From positions 62,001 to 126,000 of the forward strand of contig NZ_AUDG01000001.1 of NCBI RefSeq assembly GCF_000425345.1: 64,000 bases of DNA. The letters run 5' to 3'. Below, one piece after another: positions 9,931 through 17,215 of the stretch. The position numbers and the translations under genes were made by a program. Within the stretch, counting starts at the first letter, position 1, and each line of letters opens with the position of its first letter. Source of the stretch: Rheinheimera baltica DSM 14885 (lineage in GTDB: Bacteria > Pseudomonadota > Gammaproteobacteria > Enterobacterales > Alteromonadaceae). The notes under the pieces are model-generated. The model saw only the letters and a list, made by a program, of their open reading frames with translations, did not search any database and was not told the origin of the DNA.

Positions 9931-10434
9931 CTATTTCTGCTGAGCTCGCTGTTCATAGGCTAATTTAGCTTGGCCTACTTTCTCAAGTTTACGTTGTAAC
10001 TCAGCGGACTCCTGGCTTAGCTTCGCAATATGCTTTTCAAACTTTAGTTTTTTATTTTGCGTTATAAAACTCACATATTCAGCATTGCTATTGTTTCTGC
10101 CGCTTGCCCCTTGCATAAAAGCCTGCGCCTGATAACCAAGCTCTCTATTAAAGTAACGTGGTAAACATTCCATTTTCTTTATGTGAGAACCTATATTTGC
10201 TCTGGGGTGACAATCAATACTAAAGTTGCTTATTGTGTTAAGTGCATTATAAGACTCGATAAAATCCATTTGCGCTAATTCAAGCTGTCGCTTGTAGTGA
10301 TGCTCGCTTCTTTGGCCTGTCACAGTAATGCGTTCAATTGCATCGGAGCTTTGTTGCTGCATAGCGTTAATGTCCGCAGAAAGAAAAATACTCAGACAAA
10401 GTATTAACATCGAGTAGTAAGCTGAAATTTTCAT
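9931..10434 (-). CDS. Hypothetical periplasmic protein with a TonB-box-like N-terminus
   Basis: The protein has 167 residues. A signal peptide (MLILCLSIFLSADINA) ends near residue 24. The mature N-terminus soon shows IERITVTGQR, a string normally found at the start of TonB-dependent receptors. No receptor plug follows. Instead there is a Cys pair (CHPRANIGSHIKKMEC) and a C-terminal coiled coil (about 130-160, AKLSQESAELQRKLEKVGQA). I do not recognise a named family. The TonB-box-like string suggests contact with TonB or descent from a receptor N-terminus, but this is only inference. It stands alone on the minus strand, 64 bp from the SPFH gene. Confidence 0.6.
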   Translation of the reverse strand: MKISAYYSMLILCLSIFLSADINAMQQQSSDAIERITVTGQRSEHHYKRQLELAQMDFIESYNALNTISNFSIDCHPRANIGSHIKKMECLPRYFNRELGYQAQAFMQGASGRNNSNAEYVSFITQNKKLKFEKHIAKLSQESAELQRKLEKVGQAKLAYEQRAQQK

Positions 10435-10498
10435 AAATCTCGTCTCCTAAGTAGATGTAGGCGGCAATAACACTAAAACCGCCCCTTTCGACACAACG

Positions 10499-11434
10499 CT
10501 ATTTTCTTGGTTGCGCTATTTTTAATATTTCAGTTAAACCGGCTACCGCGCCGCCAATATTTGCCAGCTCAGCAGGTACTATCATGGTGTTATTGGTTTT
10601 GGCCAGGTTGCCAAATTCTTTAACGTATTGTTCAGCAACACGCAGACTTACCGCTTCTGAACCGCCAGGATGATTTATTGCTTCAGCAATTTGACGAATA
10701 CCTTCGGCAGTCGCGATGGCGATAAGCTCTATTTCACGTGCACGGCCTTCGGCTTCATTTATCTGCCGCATCTTGTCACCTTCAGACAGGTTGATCACTT
10801 CCTGCTTCTGACCTTCAGAAACGTTAATCATCGCCTGACGCTCACCTTCAGATTTCGCAATCGCGGCGCGGCGTTCGCGCTCGGCACGCATTTGTTGCTC
10901 CAGTGCGTCTTTAATACTAATGGGCAGCTCAATATCGGCAATTTCATAGCGCAGCACTTTTACGCCCCATGGCGCGGCTGCTTCGTCTAGTGCTTTGACC
11001 ACCTCTTCATTTATTTTCGCGCGTTCTTCAAAGGTTTTATCTAAGTCTGTCTGGCCTATAACTGAACGCATGGTGGTTTGCGCTAACTGCGCCGATGCAT
11101 AGCGGTAGTCATTAATACCGTAACTGGCTTTATGCGGGTCGATAACCTGTAAATATAAGATACCGTCGATACCAACCTGGATATTATCGCGGGTGACACA
11201 GGTTTGGCGCTGCACATCGATAACTTCTTCTTTTAAGCTGTGCATGTAGGCAACTTTATCCACAAAAGGGATAAGAATATGGAAGCCTGAGTCCAACGTG
11301 CGCGAGTATTTACCTAAACGCTCGATAACAAAATTACTTTTTTGCGGTACTACACGGGCCGTTTTTATAATAGTGATAATAACTGCCAACGCAAAGCCGG
11401 CCATTAAAATGGTATTAATATCAATTTGAGCCAT
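10499..11434 (-). CDS. qmcA: SPFH/stomatin family membrane protein (paraslipin, QmcA-like)
   Basis: The protein has 311 residues counted from the ATG at 11434, which AAGGAG precedes by eight bases. A TTG three bases further out is less likely. It has one N-terminal membrane helix (about 5-24), then the SPFH domain (VPQKSNFVIERLGKYSRTLDSGFHILIPF; VIDVQRQTCVTRDNIQV), and a long helical segment with the repeated SEGERQAMINVSEGQKQEVINLSEGDK pattern. This matches QmcA/YbbK-type stomatins, which form large membrane cages and help organise membrane microdomains and FtsH-linked quality control. The NfeD-family gene directly upstream is the standard partner. Length is normal for the family. Confidence 0.9.
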   Translation of the reverse strand: MAQIDINTILMAGFALAVIITIIKTARVVPQKSNFVIERLGKYSRTLDSGFHILIPFVDKVAYMHSLKEEVIDVQRQTCVTRDNIQVGIDGILYLQVIDPHKASYGINDYRYASAQLAQTTMRSVIGQTDLDKTFEERAKINEEVVKALDEAAAPWGVKVLRYEIADIELPISIKDALEQQMRAERERRAAIAKSEGERQAMINVSEGQKQEVINLSEGDKMRQINEAEGRAREIELIAIATAEGIRQIAEAINHPGGSEAVSLRVAEQYVKEFGNLAKTNNTMIVPAELANIGGAVAGLTEILKIAQPRK

Positions 11435-11478
11435 CAAATTTACTCCTTAAAATAGATGGTTAGTGAATAGTGTAAAAA

Positions 11479-11925
11479 CTAATTTGGTTTAGTTGCAGAT
11501 ACCACCAATTTGATACCGTGATTCGCCACAACCCAGGCGATATCCCCGGCATGTAATGCATCACTCGACTCGGCGTCCCACTGCACGCCGTTAAGCACCA
11601 CGCGGCCAGCGCCTTGGGTAAAATCAGTATGTACGTTAACGCGGCTACCAATATCGTCCGCAAAACGTGAAGGTTGTTCATTGCTGTCCGCCGTATATCC
11701 AACAAACCAGCGTTTAAAATGGCTGCGCGTGCTGAATAACAATACTAAAGACAACACACCAAACAACATAAATTGTGTGCTGTAGCTTTCTATTACCCCT
11801 ATATTAAGCAACAAGCCGACAATAATAGCTGCAATACCAAAAAATACCGCCACGATACTGGTTGCCATTAATTCAGACAAAATCAGTACAATACCAACGA
11901 TAATCCACAGGGTAGCAATATTCAC
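11479..11925 (-). CDS. NfeD family membrane protein
   Basis: The protein has 148 residues and starts at a GTG with AAGGAG eight bases upstream. Three to four hydrophobic segments fill residues 4-75 (LWIIVGIVLILSELM, SIVAVFFGIAAIIVGLLL, TQFMLFGVLSLVLLF). A C-terminal OB-fold-like domain follows (GSRVNVHTDFTQGAGRVVLNGVQWDAES). This is the short NfeD form lacking the protease domain, which pairs with SPFH proteins. The SPFH gene lies 44 bp downstream on the same strand, so the two are almost certainly co-expressed. It probably stabilises or anchors the stomatin assembly. Confidence 0.85.
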   Translation of the reverse strand: MNIATLWIIVGIVLILSELMATSIVAVFFGIAAIIVGLLLNIGVIESYSTQFMLFGVLSLVLLFSTRSHFKRWFVGYTADSNEQPSRFADDIGSRVNVHTDFTQGAGRVVLNGVQWDAESSDALHAGDIAWVVANHGIKLVVSATKPN

Positions 11926-12031
11926 TTAATTTGCTCCTTAACAATTGTTATGCTGTACATTAACTTAAGGCATACAAAGTGGTCAATGCAAACTGCATTG
12001 GGCTGGCATTAGATAAGCTGTTGGTAACCGA

Positions 12032-12880
12032 ATGAGATTTTTACTGCGGGCACTGTTTTATACGCTATTACTCTACGTAAGTTATTTACTGTTAACCGGC
12101 TTAATTCGCAAAGATGCACCTTTACCTCAGGTGTTAGAGCGCTATGCCGAGGCTACGGTAAAACAGTATTTATGCACGTTACCCATTAGTTGGCGTATCG
12201 GTGAACTGGACCCGGCATTTGCCCTAACCCTGGAGCAGGCAGAGGATGCCGCCATGCTAGCGGCTGCGCAGTGGAATAACGCCTTTGGTATAGAGGTGTT
12301 CCGCTATGACAATATTGAAGGTTTCCCCATTAATTTTGCTTACGACGAACGCCAGCAACATCTGCTACAACAGGCGCTGTTACAACGTAATTTACAGCGT
12401 TACGACAGTAACATTAATCAGCGGTTAGAGAATTTGCAGCATCAACATGCGCGCTTGCAACAACAACAAACGCAGTTCGCCCGTGAGCAACAGCAGTTGA
12501 ATGCACGTCAGCAACAATTACAGCAAAAAGCCGAAGAACTTAATGCAAAACAACAGCAGTTGGTACGTGAACAAGACTATGTCAACGATACTGTAGCAGA
12601 TCGGAATGCCCTTTTGTCGCAACAGCCCGCAACCGACGTTGCCGCCGAAGTGGGCCTAATGGAAATACGGGGTAAACAGCGCACTATGACTATTTTTGCA
12701 TATAAAACATTGGTTGATCTGCAGCTGACCATGGCACATGAATTTGGCCATGCATTAGGTGTAGGCCATACCGATAGCCCGGCATCGGTGATGCATTTTG
12801 CTTTAAACACGCAACAAAGTGAACTAACGGTAGACGACATTCAAGCTGTTAGCCATCAATGTGACTTGCAGCCACAATGA
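12032..12880 (+). CDS. Matrixin-type zinc metalloprotease with Gln-rich coiled coil
   Basis: The protein has 282 residues. An N-terminal hydrophobic segment (about 4-24) could be a signal anchor. The zinc motif HEFGHALGVGH lies at 236-246 and is followed by a Met-turn (SVMHF), which is the HExxHxxGxxH pattern of matrixin/metzincin peptidases. The proposed catalytic residue is Glu237. Residues about 120-185 form a Gln/Leu-rich coiled coil (LQHQHARLQQQQTQFAREQ) inserted inside the peptidase domain, between the N-terminal segment (QWNNAFGIEVFRYDN) and the metal site. Such a coil inside the catalytic domain is unusual. It is probably membrane-anchored with the protease in the periplasm. No target is apparent. 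It converges on the ABC ATPase gene with 11 bp between stops. Confidence 0.78.
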   Translation: MRFLLRALFYTLLLYVSYLLLTGLIRKDAPLPQVLERYAEATVKQYLCTLPISWRIGELDPAFALTLEQAEDAAMLAAAQWNNAFGIEVFRYDNIEGFPINFAYDERQQHLLQQALLQRNLQRYDSNINQRLENLQHQHARLQQQQTQFAREQQQLNARQQQLQQKAEELNAKQQQLVREQDYVNDTVADRNALLSQQPATDVAAEVGLMEIRGKQRTMTIFAYKTLVDLQLTMAHEFGHALGVGHTDSPASVMHFALNTQQSELTVDDIQAVSHQCDLQPQ

Positions 12881-12891
12881 TGGTAATCGCC

Positions 12892-13800
12892 TTAAACAGC
12901 CTTAAATAACTTCTGCTCTAATGTCTGGCCTTTCGTTAAATTACGATAGCGCCAGCCGTTAGCCGCCAGGCATTGTAAAACCGCCAAGTCAAAATCCGTG
13001 TTTTGCTGCACGCTATAACATAACACCAACTCTTTTTTCTGGCTGGCGTTAATACTTACCAAACCAGGCAGCTGGCTCAGCGACTGGGTTACTGCTGCGG
13101 CATCATCCTGCTCTAATTGCAGCGTCAAATATTGTTGCTGAGAATCAGTTTCGCCGCTGGCTTGAGTTTGCAGTTGGCCATGTTCCAGATAAAGCACCTT
13201 ATTACACAGCTGTTCAAGTTCAAAGATATTGTGCGAGCTAATCATAAAGCTGACGTCGCCACTTAAACGGCTAATAAGTTGACGAATATGTAGCGCATTT
13301 ACCGGGTCTAAGCCCGCAGTGGGTTCATCCAGCAATACCAACTCTGGCTGACCAATAAACGCCTGTGCTATGGCAGCACGTTTGCGCATGCCGTGACTAA
13401 GCGCTCCGGCTTTATGTTGCACCTGCTCGCTTAGCTCAACCAGTGCCAGTACCCGCAATGTTTCGGCACGGGCAGCTTTATTGCTTAACCCTTGCAAGCG
13501 GCCAAAAAAATCGAGCTGCTCACCAATACTAAACGCAGGATCAAATTGCGCATCTTGGGGCAATGCCGAAACCTTGCCAAATAAGGCGTCGCTACCAGCG
13601 CGGTGGCCGAGCAAACTTACGCTGCCGCTATCAGGCTTTAAATAACCACATAAAATACTAAATAAGGTGGTTTTACCGGCGCCATTTGGCCCAATAAGTG
13701 CCGCAACGTCACCCTTTTCCAACTCAAAACTCAGTTGCTTTAATACCTGTTTGCTGCCGTAGCTTTTTGTCAGAGCCTGACATTGAACAATCGCATTCAT
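12892..13800 (-). CDS. ABC transporter ATP-binding protein
   Basis: The protein has 302 residues from the ATG at 13800. That start overlaps the upstream permease stop as ATGA and has AAGGA in front of it; longer frames reach further but lack support. Walker A is GPNGAGKTT, the signature is LSHGMRKRAAIAQAF, Walker B is LVLLDEPTAGLDP, and the switch His is in ISSHNIFELEQL. This is the single-domain ATPase type of ABC-2 exporters (CcmA-like). About 100 residues after the ATPase domain form an accessory C-terminal region. It works with the permease encoded immediately upstream. The substrate cannot be read from the sequence. Confidence 0.88.
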   Translation of the reverse strand: MNAIVQCQALTKSYGSKQVLKQLSFELEKGDVAALIGPNGAGKTTLFSILCGYLKPDSGSVSLLGHRAGSDALFGKVSALPQDAQFDPAFSIGEQLDFFGRLQGLSNKAARAETLRVLALVELSEQVQHKAGALSHGMRKRAAIAQAFIGQPELVLLDEPTAGLDPVNALHIRQLISRLSGDVSFMISSHNIFELEQLCNKVLYLEHGQLQTQASGETDSQQQYLTLQLEQDDAAAVTQSLSQLPGLVSINASQKKELVLCYSVQQNTDFDLAVLQCLAANGWRYRNLTKGQTLEQKLFKAV

Positions 13801-14624
13801 AGCATTTTCCTTTTCAATATCACAGTCGCCAAACCTAACAACACTATGGTTTGCACTAGCGGCAACACTGCATGTTGCAAGGTTTGCCAACCTTGTAATG
13901 GCAACAACTGCAATACCTGCGTACCGGGCAGATAGCCCAACAAAAACAGAAAATCAGGAAAGTAAAATACAAACCAGCTTAACATGGCAAATAACAAACC
14001 CAGACTAACGATAGCAAGGCTTACGGCAAGTCGGGACGAGCGCACCAAGGCTGAAAAACAGCTCATTAACGCGGTAAACGGCAACAATACAATGAACAAA
14101 TTTACAGCAATCACCAAAGCTGCACTGAGCACAGCGAGACTAATACCGCCTTCACGCCACATCGCTAACGACAGCGTTGCGGCTAAAGATAGTAAGATTA
14201 GACAACTTTGCACCAGCATTTGGCCACTAAACCGCCCTAGAACAATACTCAACCGGCTGGAGCGCAGAGCCAGAAAACGCAGTGTGCCGCGTTCTATATC
14301 GCTGCATAATTGGTTCGCAGTAAAAAACAGGCTAAATAGCGGCAGTAATAACAAACTCACCGCCCAATACACGGCAAGTTCCGGTGCCGGCCAGGCAAAT
14401 AACTGCGTTAAACCAGAGTCACCAAAAATACTACGAAAAAACTGTTGAAAACCATCATTGGCAATAAGCTCGCTGGCGGGTGCTATGGCATAGCGCAATA
14501 AGAAAAACCAGATCATAGTGGTTGCAGCCAATGTCTTAAGGCCACGTCGGGTAAGCCAAAGTCGGCGTAGTTCAAAGCCGGCATAAAGCTGGCTATGGTG
14601 CAGGGTAAATCCCAATGTTGTCAT
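13797..14624 (-). CDS. ABC-2 type transporter permease
   Basis: The protein has 275 residues with about six hydrophobic helices (near 33-50, 86-103, 137-155, 163-190, 200-225, 248-268). The segment ANQLCSDIERGTLRFLALRSSRLSIVLGRFSGQ is the cytoplasmic loop typical of ABC-2 permeases (ERGTL..L...P.S). Its stop overlaps the start of the ATPase gene by four bases, so the pair forms one transporter. No substrate-specific gene is nearby. The promoter probably lies in the 14625-14867 gap, where I see no clear elements. Confidence 0.85.
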   Translation of the reverse strand: MTTLGFTLHHSQLYAGFELRRLWLTRRGLKTLAATTMIWFFLLRYAIAPASELIANDGFQQFFRSIFGDSGLTQLFAWPAPELAVYWAVSLLLLPLFSLFFTANQLCSDIERGTLRFLALRSSRLSIVLGRFSGQMLVQSCLILLSLAATLSLAMWREGGISLAVLSAALVIAVNLFIVLLPFTALMSCFSALVRSSRLAVSLAIVSLGLLFAMLSWFVFYFPDFLFLLGYLPGTQVLQLLPLQGWQTLQHAVLPLVQTIVLLGLATVILKRKML

Positions 14625-14867
14625 AGTGTAAATCCCTATAGGATAAAGTGCCGTGAGGCTCGATTTATCAAAGCCTGAGCTGAGGATGCAGAGACAATGC
14701 CAAATTTTAAGCTATTGTTTTTAATATCTTATTATCTAATTAACCATTTGCATACTACTAAAGCATCGCCAAATTAACCACTTATTAGCCGATAACCCCA
14801 TACGCAGCTAAGCTGGCGTACCTTTAACCCCAAGAGTGACAAAAATTTTATATATTATCGCATGCGG

Positions 14868-15746
14868 TTACATAGTAAATGCCTGCAACAGCAAGTTTAA
14901 TTTTGGGTGCAATAGCTCACGTTGCGTTGTGACAATATAAAAGTTTTCATACACTTGCGGCAGTGTCAGGTATTTCTGCAAGCGGCCATTTTTTAGCTCA
15001 TCTTTTACCACTACTTCAGGCATTACGGTTAAGGCGCCACTGTCTCGCACCAACAACCGTAGCATGGCCATGTCGTCCGCTTCTGCTACTACCTCAGGTT
15101 GCAATTGAAACTGGGCGGCTAGTGCATCAAACGCGGTACGGATAGGGCTTTGCGAAGGTGGAAGTACCCAGCGTTGCCGCTGATATCCCTGATTTAAGCT
15201 TTGCGCAGCTTCAATACCGGCAGGTCCAATAATAGATACAGGCTGGCGTGCCAACAGCCTGCACTGCCACAACTGGTTGTCATGCCCCTGCACGATGATA
15301 TTAGTTAGCGCTAAATCAAGCTGATGCTGGGCCAAGGCATTTAATAGGGCCGGCTGATCCATCGATAACAAGGTGTATCTTGCATCGGGCATGGTGAGCA
15401 ATGGTGCAATAAAACTTTCAATAAAGTTACGTGACATGGTGGATAACACGCCAATCCGGATAGGGCTATGCTCCGGTTGTAGCCCTTGCATTAACAAATG
15501 CTCCAGTTCGGCCCCACGACTAAAAATATCTTCCGCATATTTCAGCGTTTGATATCCACTATCGGTTAGTAGCAGTTTACGACCTTCACGATGAAATAGC
15601 GTCACCTCCATACTCTGTTCTAACTGCTTAATTTGCGATGACAGCGCCGACTGTGAAATGTGCAGCAATTCAGCAGTTCGGGTCAAATTACCCTGCTTTG
15701 CCACCTGCCAGAAATAATACAAATGATGGTAGTTTAATCGGCTCAT
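14868..15746 (-). CDS. LysR family transcriptional regulator (NhaR-like)
   Basis: The protein has 292 residues. The N-terminal winged helix-turn-helix (LNYHHLYYFWQVAKQGNLTRTAELLHISQSALSSQIKQLEQ, residues about 4-45) is a standard LysR DNA-binding domain and resembles NhaR. A periplasmic-binding-protein-like effector domain follows from about 90 (IRIGVLSTMSRNFIESF). It is transcribed divergently from dabB with 98 bp between the starts. That is the classic position for a LysR protein that controls the neighbouring operon. I infer that it regulates dabB-dabA-zinc ribbon-sua5. The effector is unknown; sodium, pH or carbon status are plausible from NhaR and DAB biology. Confidence 0.85.
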   Translation of the reverse strand: MSRLNYHHLYYFWQVAKQGNLTRTAELLHISQSALSSQIKQLEQSMEVTLFHREGRKLLLTDSGYQTLKYAEDIFSRGAELEHLLMQGLQPEHSPIRIGVLSTMSRNFIESFIAPLLTMPDARYTLLSMDQPALLNALAQHQLDLALTNIIVQGHDNQLWQCRLLARQPVSIIGPAGIEAAQSLNQGYQRQRWVLPPSQSPIRTAFDALAAQFQLQPEVVAEADDMAMLRLLVRDSGALTVMPEVVVKDELKNGRLQKYLTLPQVYENFYIVTTQRELLHPKLNLLLQAFTM

Positions 15747-15844
15747 TGTTCACTTTTTAAGAACGATTTCTAGTTAATAATGTATTTTACTTAATATAGG
15801 TTGCTTATCACAATGACGCCAGCAAAACTAATTGGAGATACGCA

Positions 15845-17215
15845 ATGCAAGAATTGCTGGTTCTAACCCCGTTAAACTCCCTGTTACTCATATTGGTTAT
15901 GTTATTGGCAGTGGTTATTTGGCGCTACAGTGCTACTGCATTACATGCAGAAACAGATAAACCTCGTTTTATGCGAGCGTTAGCGACAACGTTTAGCGCT
16001 GTTATTTTTACCTTGCTCAGCAATCACTTATTACTTTTCTGGTTTGGCTGGGTACTTATAAGCTTTAGTTTGCAACAGTTACTGCTGTTTTATCCGCAAC
16101 GACCGCGCGCCCAGTTAGCCGCGCACAAAAAAGCGCTTAGTGCGCGTTGCGGCGAATTATTGTTAGCGCTGGCGTTTATGCTGCTTTATGCCGAGTACGA
16201 CACCGCTAACATCACTGCGTTAATTCAGCTTATTGCAACACAAACAACGCTAAGCCTAACCGGTCACATTGCCGCGATGTTGCTGGTATTAGTTGCTTTG
16301 CTTAAATGCGCCCAATTACCCTTACATGGCTGGTTGATACATGTTGTTGAAGCCCCAACGCCAGTATCGGCGCTACTGCATGCTGGCATTATTAACCTTG
16401 GTGGCATCTTATTACTTACGTTTGCACCATTATTAAGCCTTAGTATGCCCGCGGCCAGCCTGTTGTTGGTGGCGGCAACATTGAGCACAGTGTTAGCGGC
16501 GCTTATTATGACAACCCGGATCAGTATAAAAGTACGTTTGGCATGGTCTACGGTGGCACAAATGGGCTTAATGCTGGTAGAAATTGCGTTAGGCTTCTAT
16601 ACCTTAGCATTACTGCATTTACTGGCGCATTCTTGCTATAAAGCTTATGCCTTCTTACATAGCGGCAATGCCGTTAATCATTATCTGGCGGCGCAGCTGG
16701 CACAACCGGTTATACCGCATCTACGCCATTGGTTTGCTTCACTAAGTCTGGCAGCGGGGTTAATCGGTATCACTCATTTACTGGTCATCCCCTTTGTAAA
16801 CCTGAGTAGTGCGTTGTTACTGATCTTGGCGATTAGCGTATTACTACTCCCGGCGCTTACCCGGACTGATAGCCGCCGCCCTGTAAGATTGTTAATAGCT
16901 AATGGCTGCGCAATACTGCTTTTAGCCATTTACCTTGCTGGTAAAACCTTACTGCAGTATATAGCGCCAGCCGATAATGCCTTATCGATGGTAGCGGATT
17001 TGTTTGCCAGCCTGGCGTTTTTAAGTCTGTTTGCTCTGGCATTGCTCTTGCGTTATCACGCCCAGCGCAGTGCCGTGAACCGGCTTTTTATTTGGCTCAA
17101 TGCCGGTGGCTATCTGGATGAGTGGGCTACGCGGGTCACGCTAAAACTTTGGCCATTTACCCCGCAACCAACAAAGAAAAACACCGAATTAACCCCAGTG
17201 GAGACAGTGAAATGA
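15845..17215 (+). CDS. dabB: DabB: NuoL/MrpA-like membrane subunit of a DAB inorganic-carbon transporter
   Basis: The protein has 456 residues and is almost entirely hydrophobic, about 12-13 helices. The proton-conducting transporter family (PF00361) core is visible: LPLHGWLIHVVEAPTPVSALLHAGIINLGG at about 158-187, with the Lys in LLKCAQLPLHGW. The dabA gene directly follows, overlapping by four bases, which identifies this as DabB rather than a NADH dehydrogenase or Mrp subunit. In characterised DAB systems DabB is thought to couple a cation gradient to CO2 hydration by DabA. GGAGA lies six bases before the ATG. Confidence 0.88.
   Translation: MQELLVLTPLNSLLLILVMLLAVVIWRYSATALHAETDKPRFMRALATTFSAVIFTLLSNHLLLFWFGWVLISFSLQQLLLFYPQRPRAQLAAHKKALSARCGELLLALAFMLLYAEYDTANITALIQLIATQTTLSLTGHIAAMLLVLVALLKCAQLPLHGWLIHVVEAPTPVSALLHAGIINLGGILLLTFAPLLSLSMPAASLLLVAATLSTVLAALIMTTRISIKVRLAWSTVAQMGLMLVEIALGFYTLALLHLLAHSCYKAYAFLHSGNAVNHYLAAQLAQPVIPHLRHWFASLSLAAGLIGITHLLVIPFVNLSSALLLILAISVLLLPALTRTDSRRPVRLLIANGCAILLLAIYLAGKTLLQYIAPADNALSMVADLFASLAFLSLFALALLLRYHAQRSAVNRLFIWLNAGGYLDEWATRVTLKLWPFTPQPTKKNTELTPVETVK

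Noticed and set aside
13801-13890. Longer N-terminus of the ABC ATPase
   Set aside because: The extra 30 residues overlap the permease C-terminus and lack a ribosome site; the ATG at 13800 has both overlap and AAGGA.
17122-17211. Upstream start for dabA
   Set aside because: It lies inside dabB; the ATG at 17212 forms the ATGA overlap and gives the family-like N-terminus.
15845-17215. NADH dehydrogenase or Mrp antiporter subunit
   Set aside because: The fold is shared, but the directly overlapping dabA and the absence of other nuo/mrp genes identify DabB.
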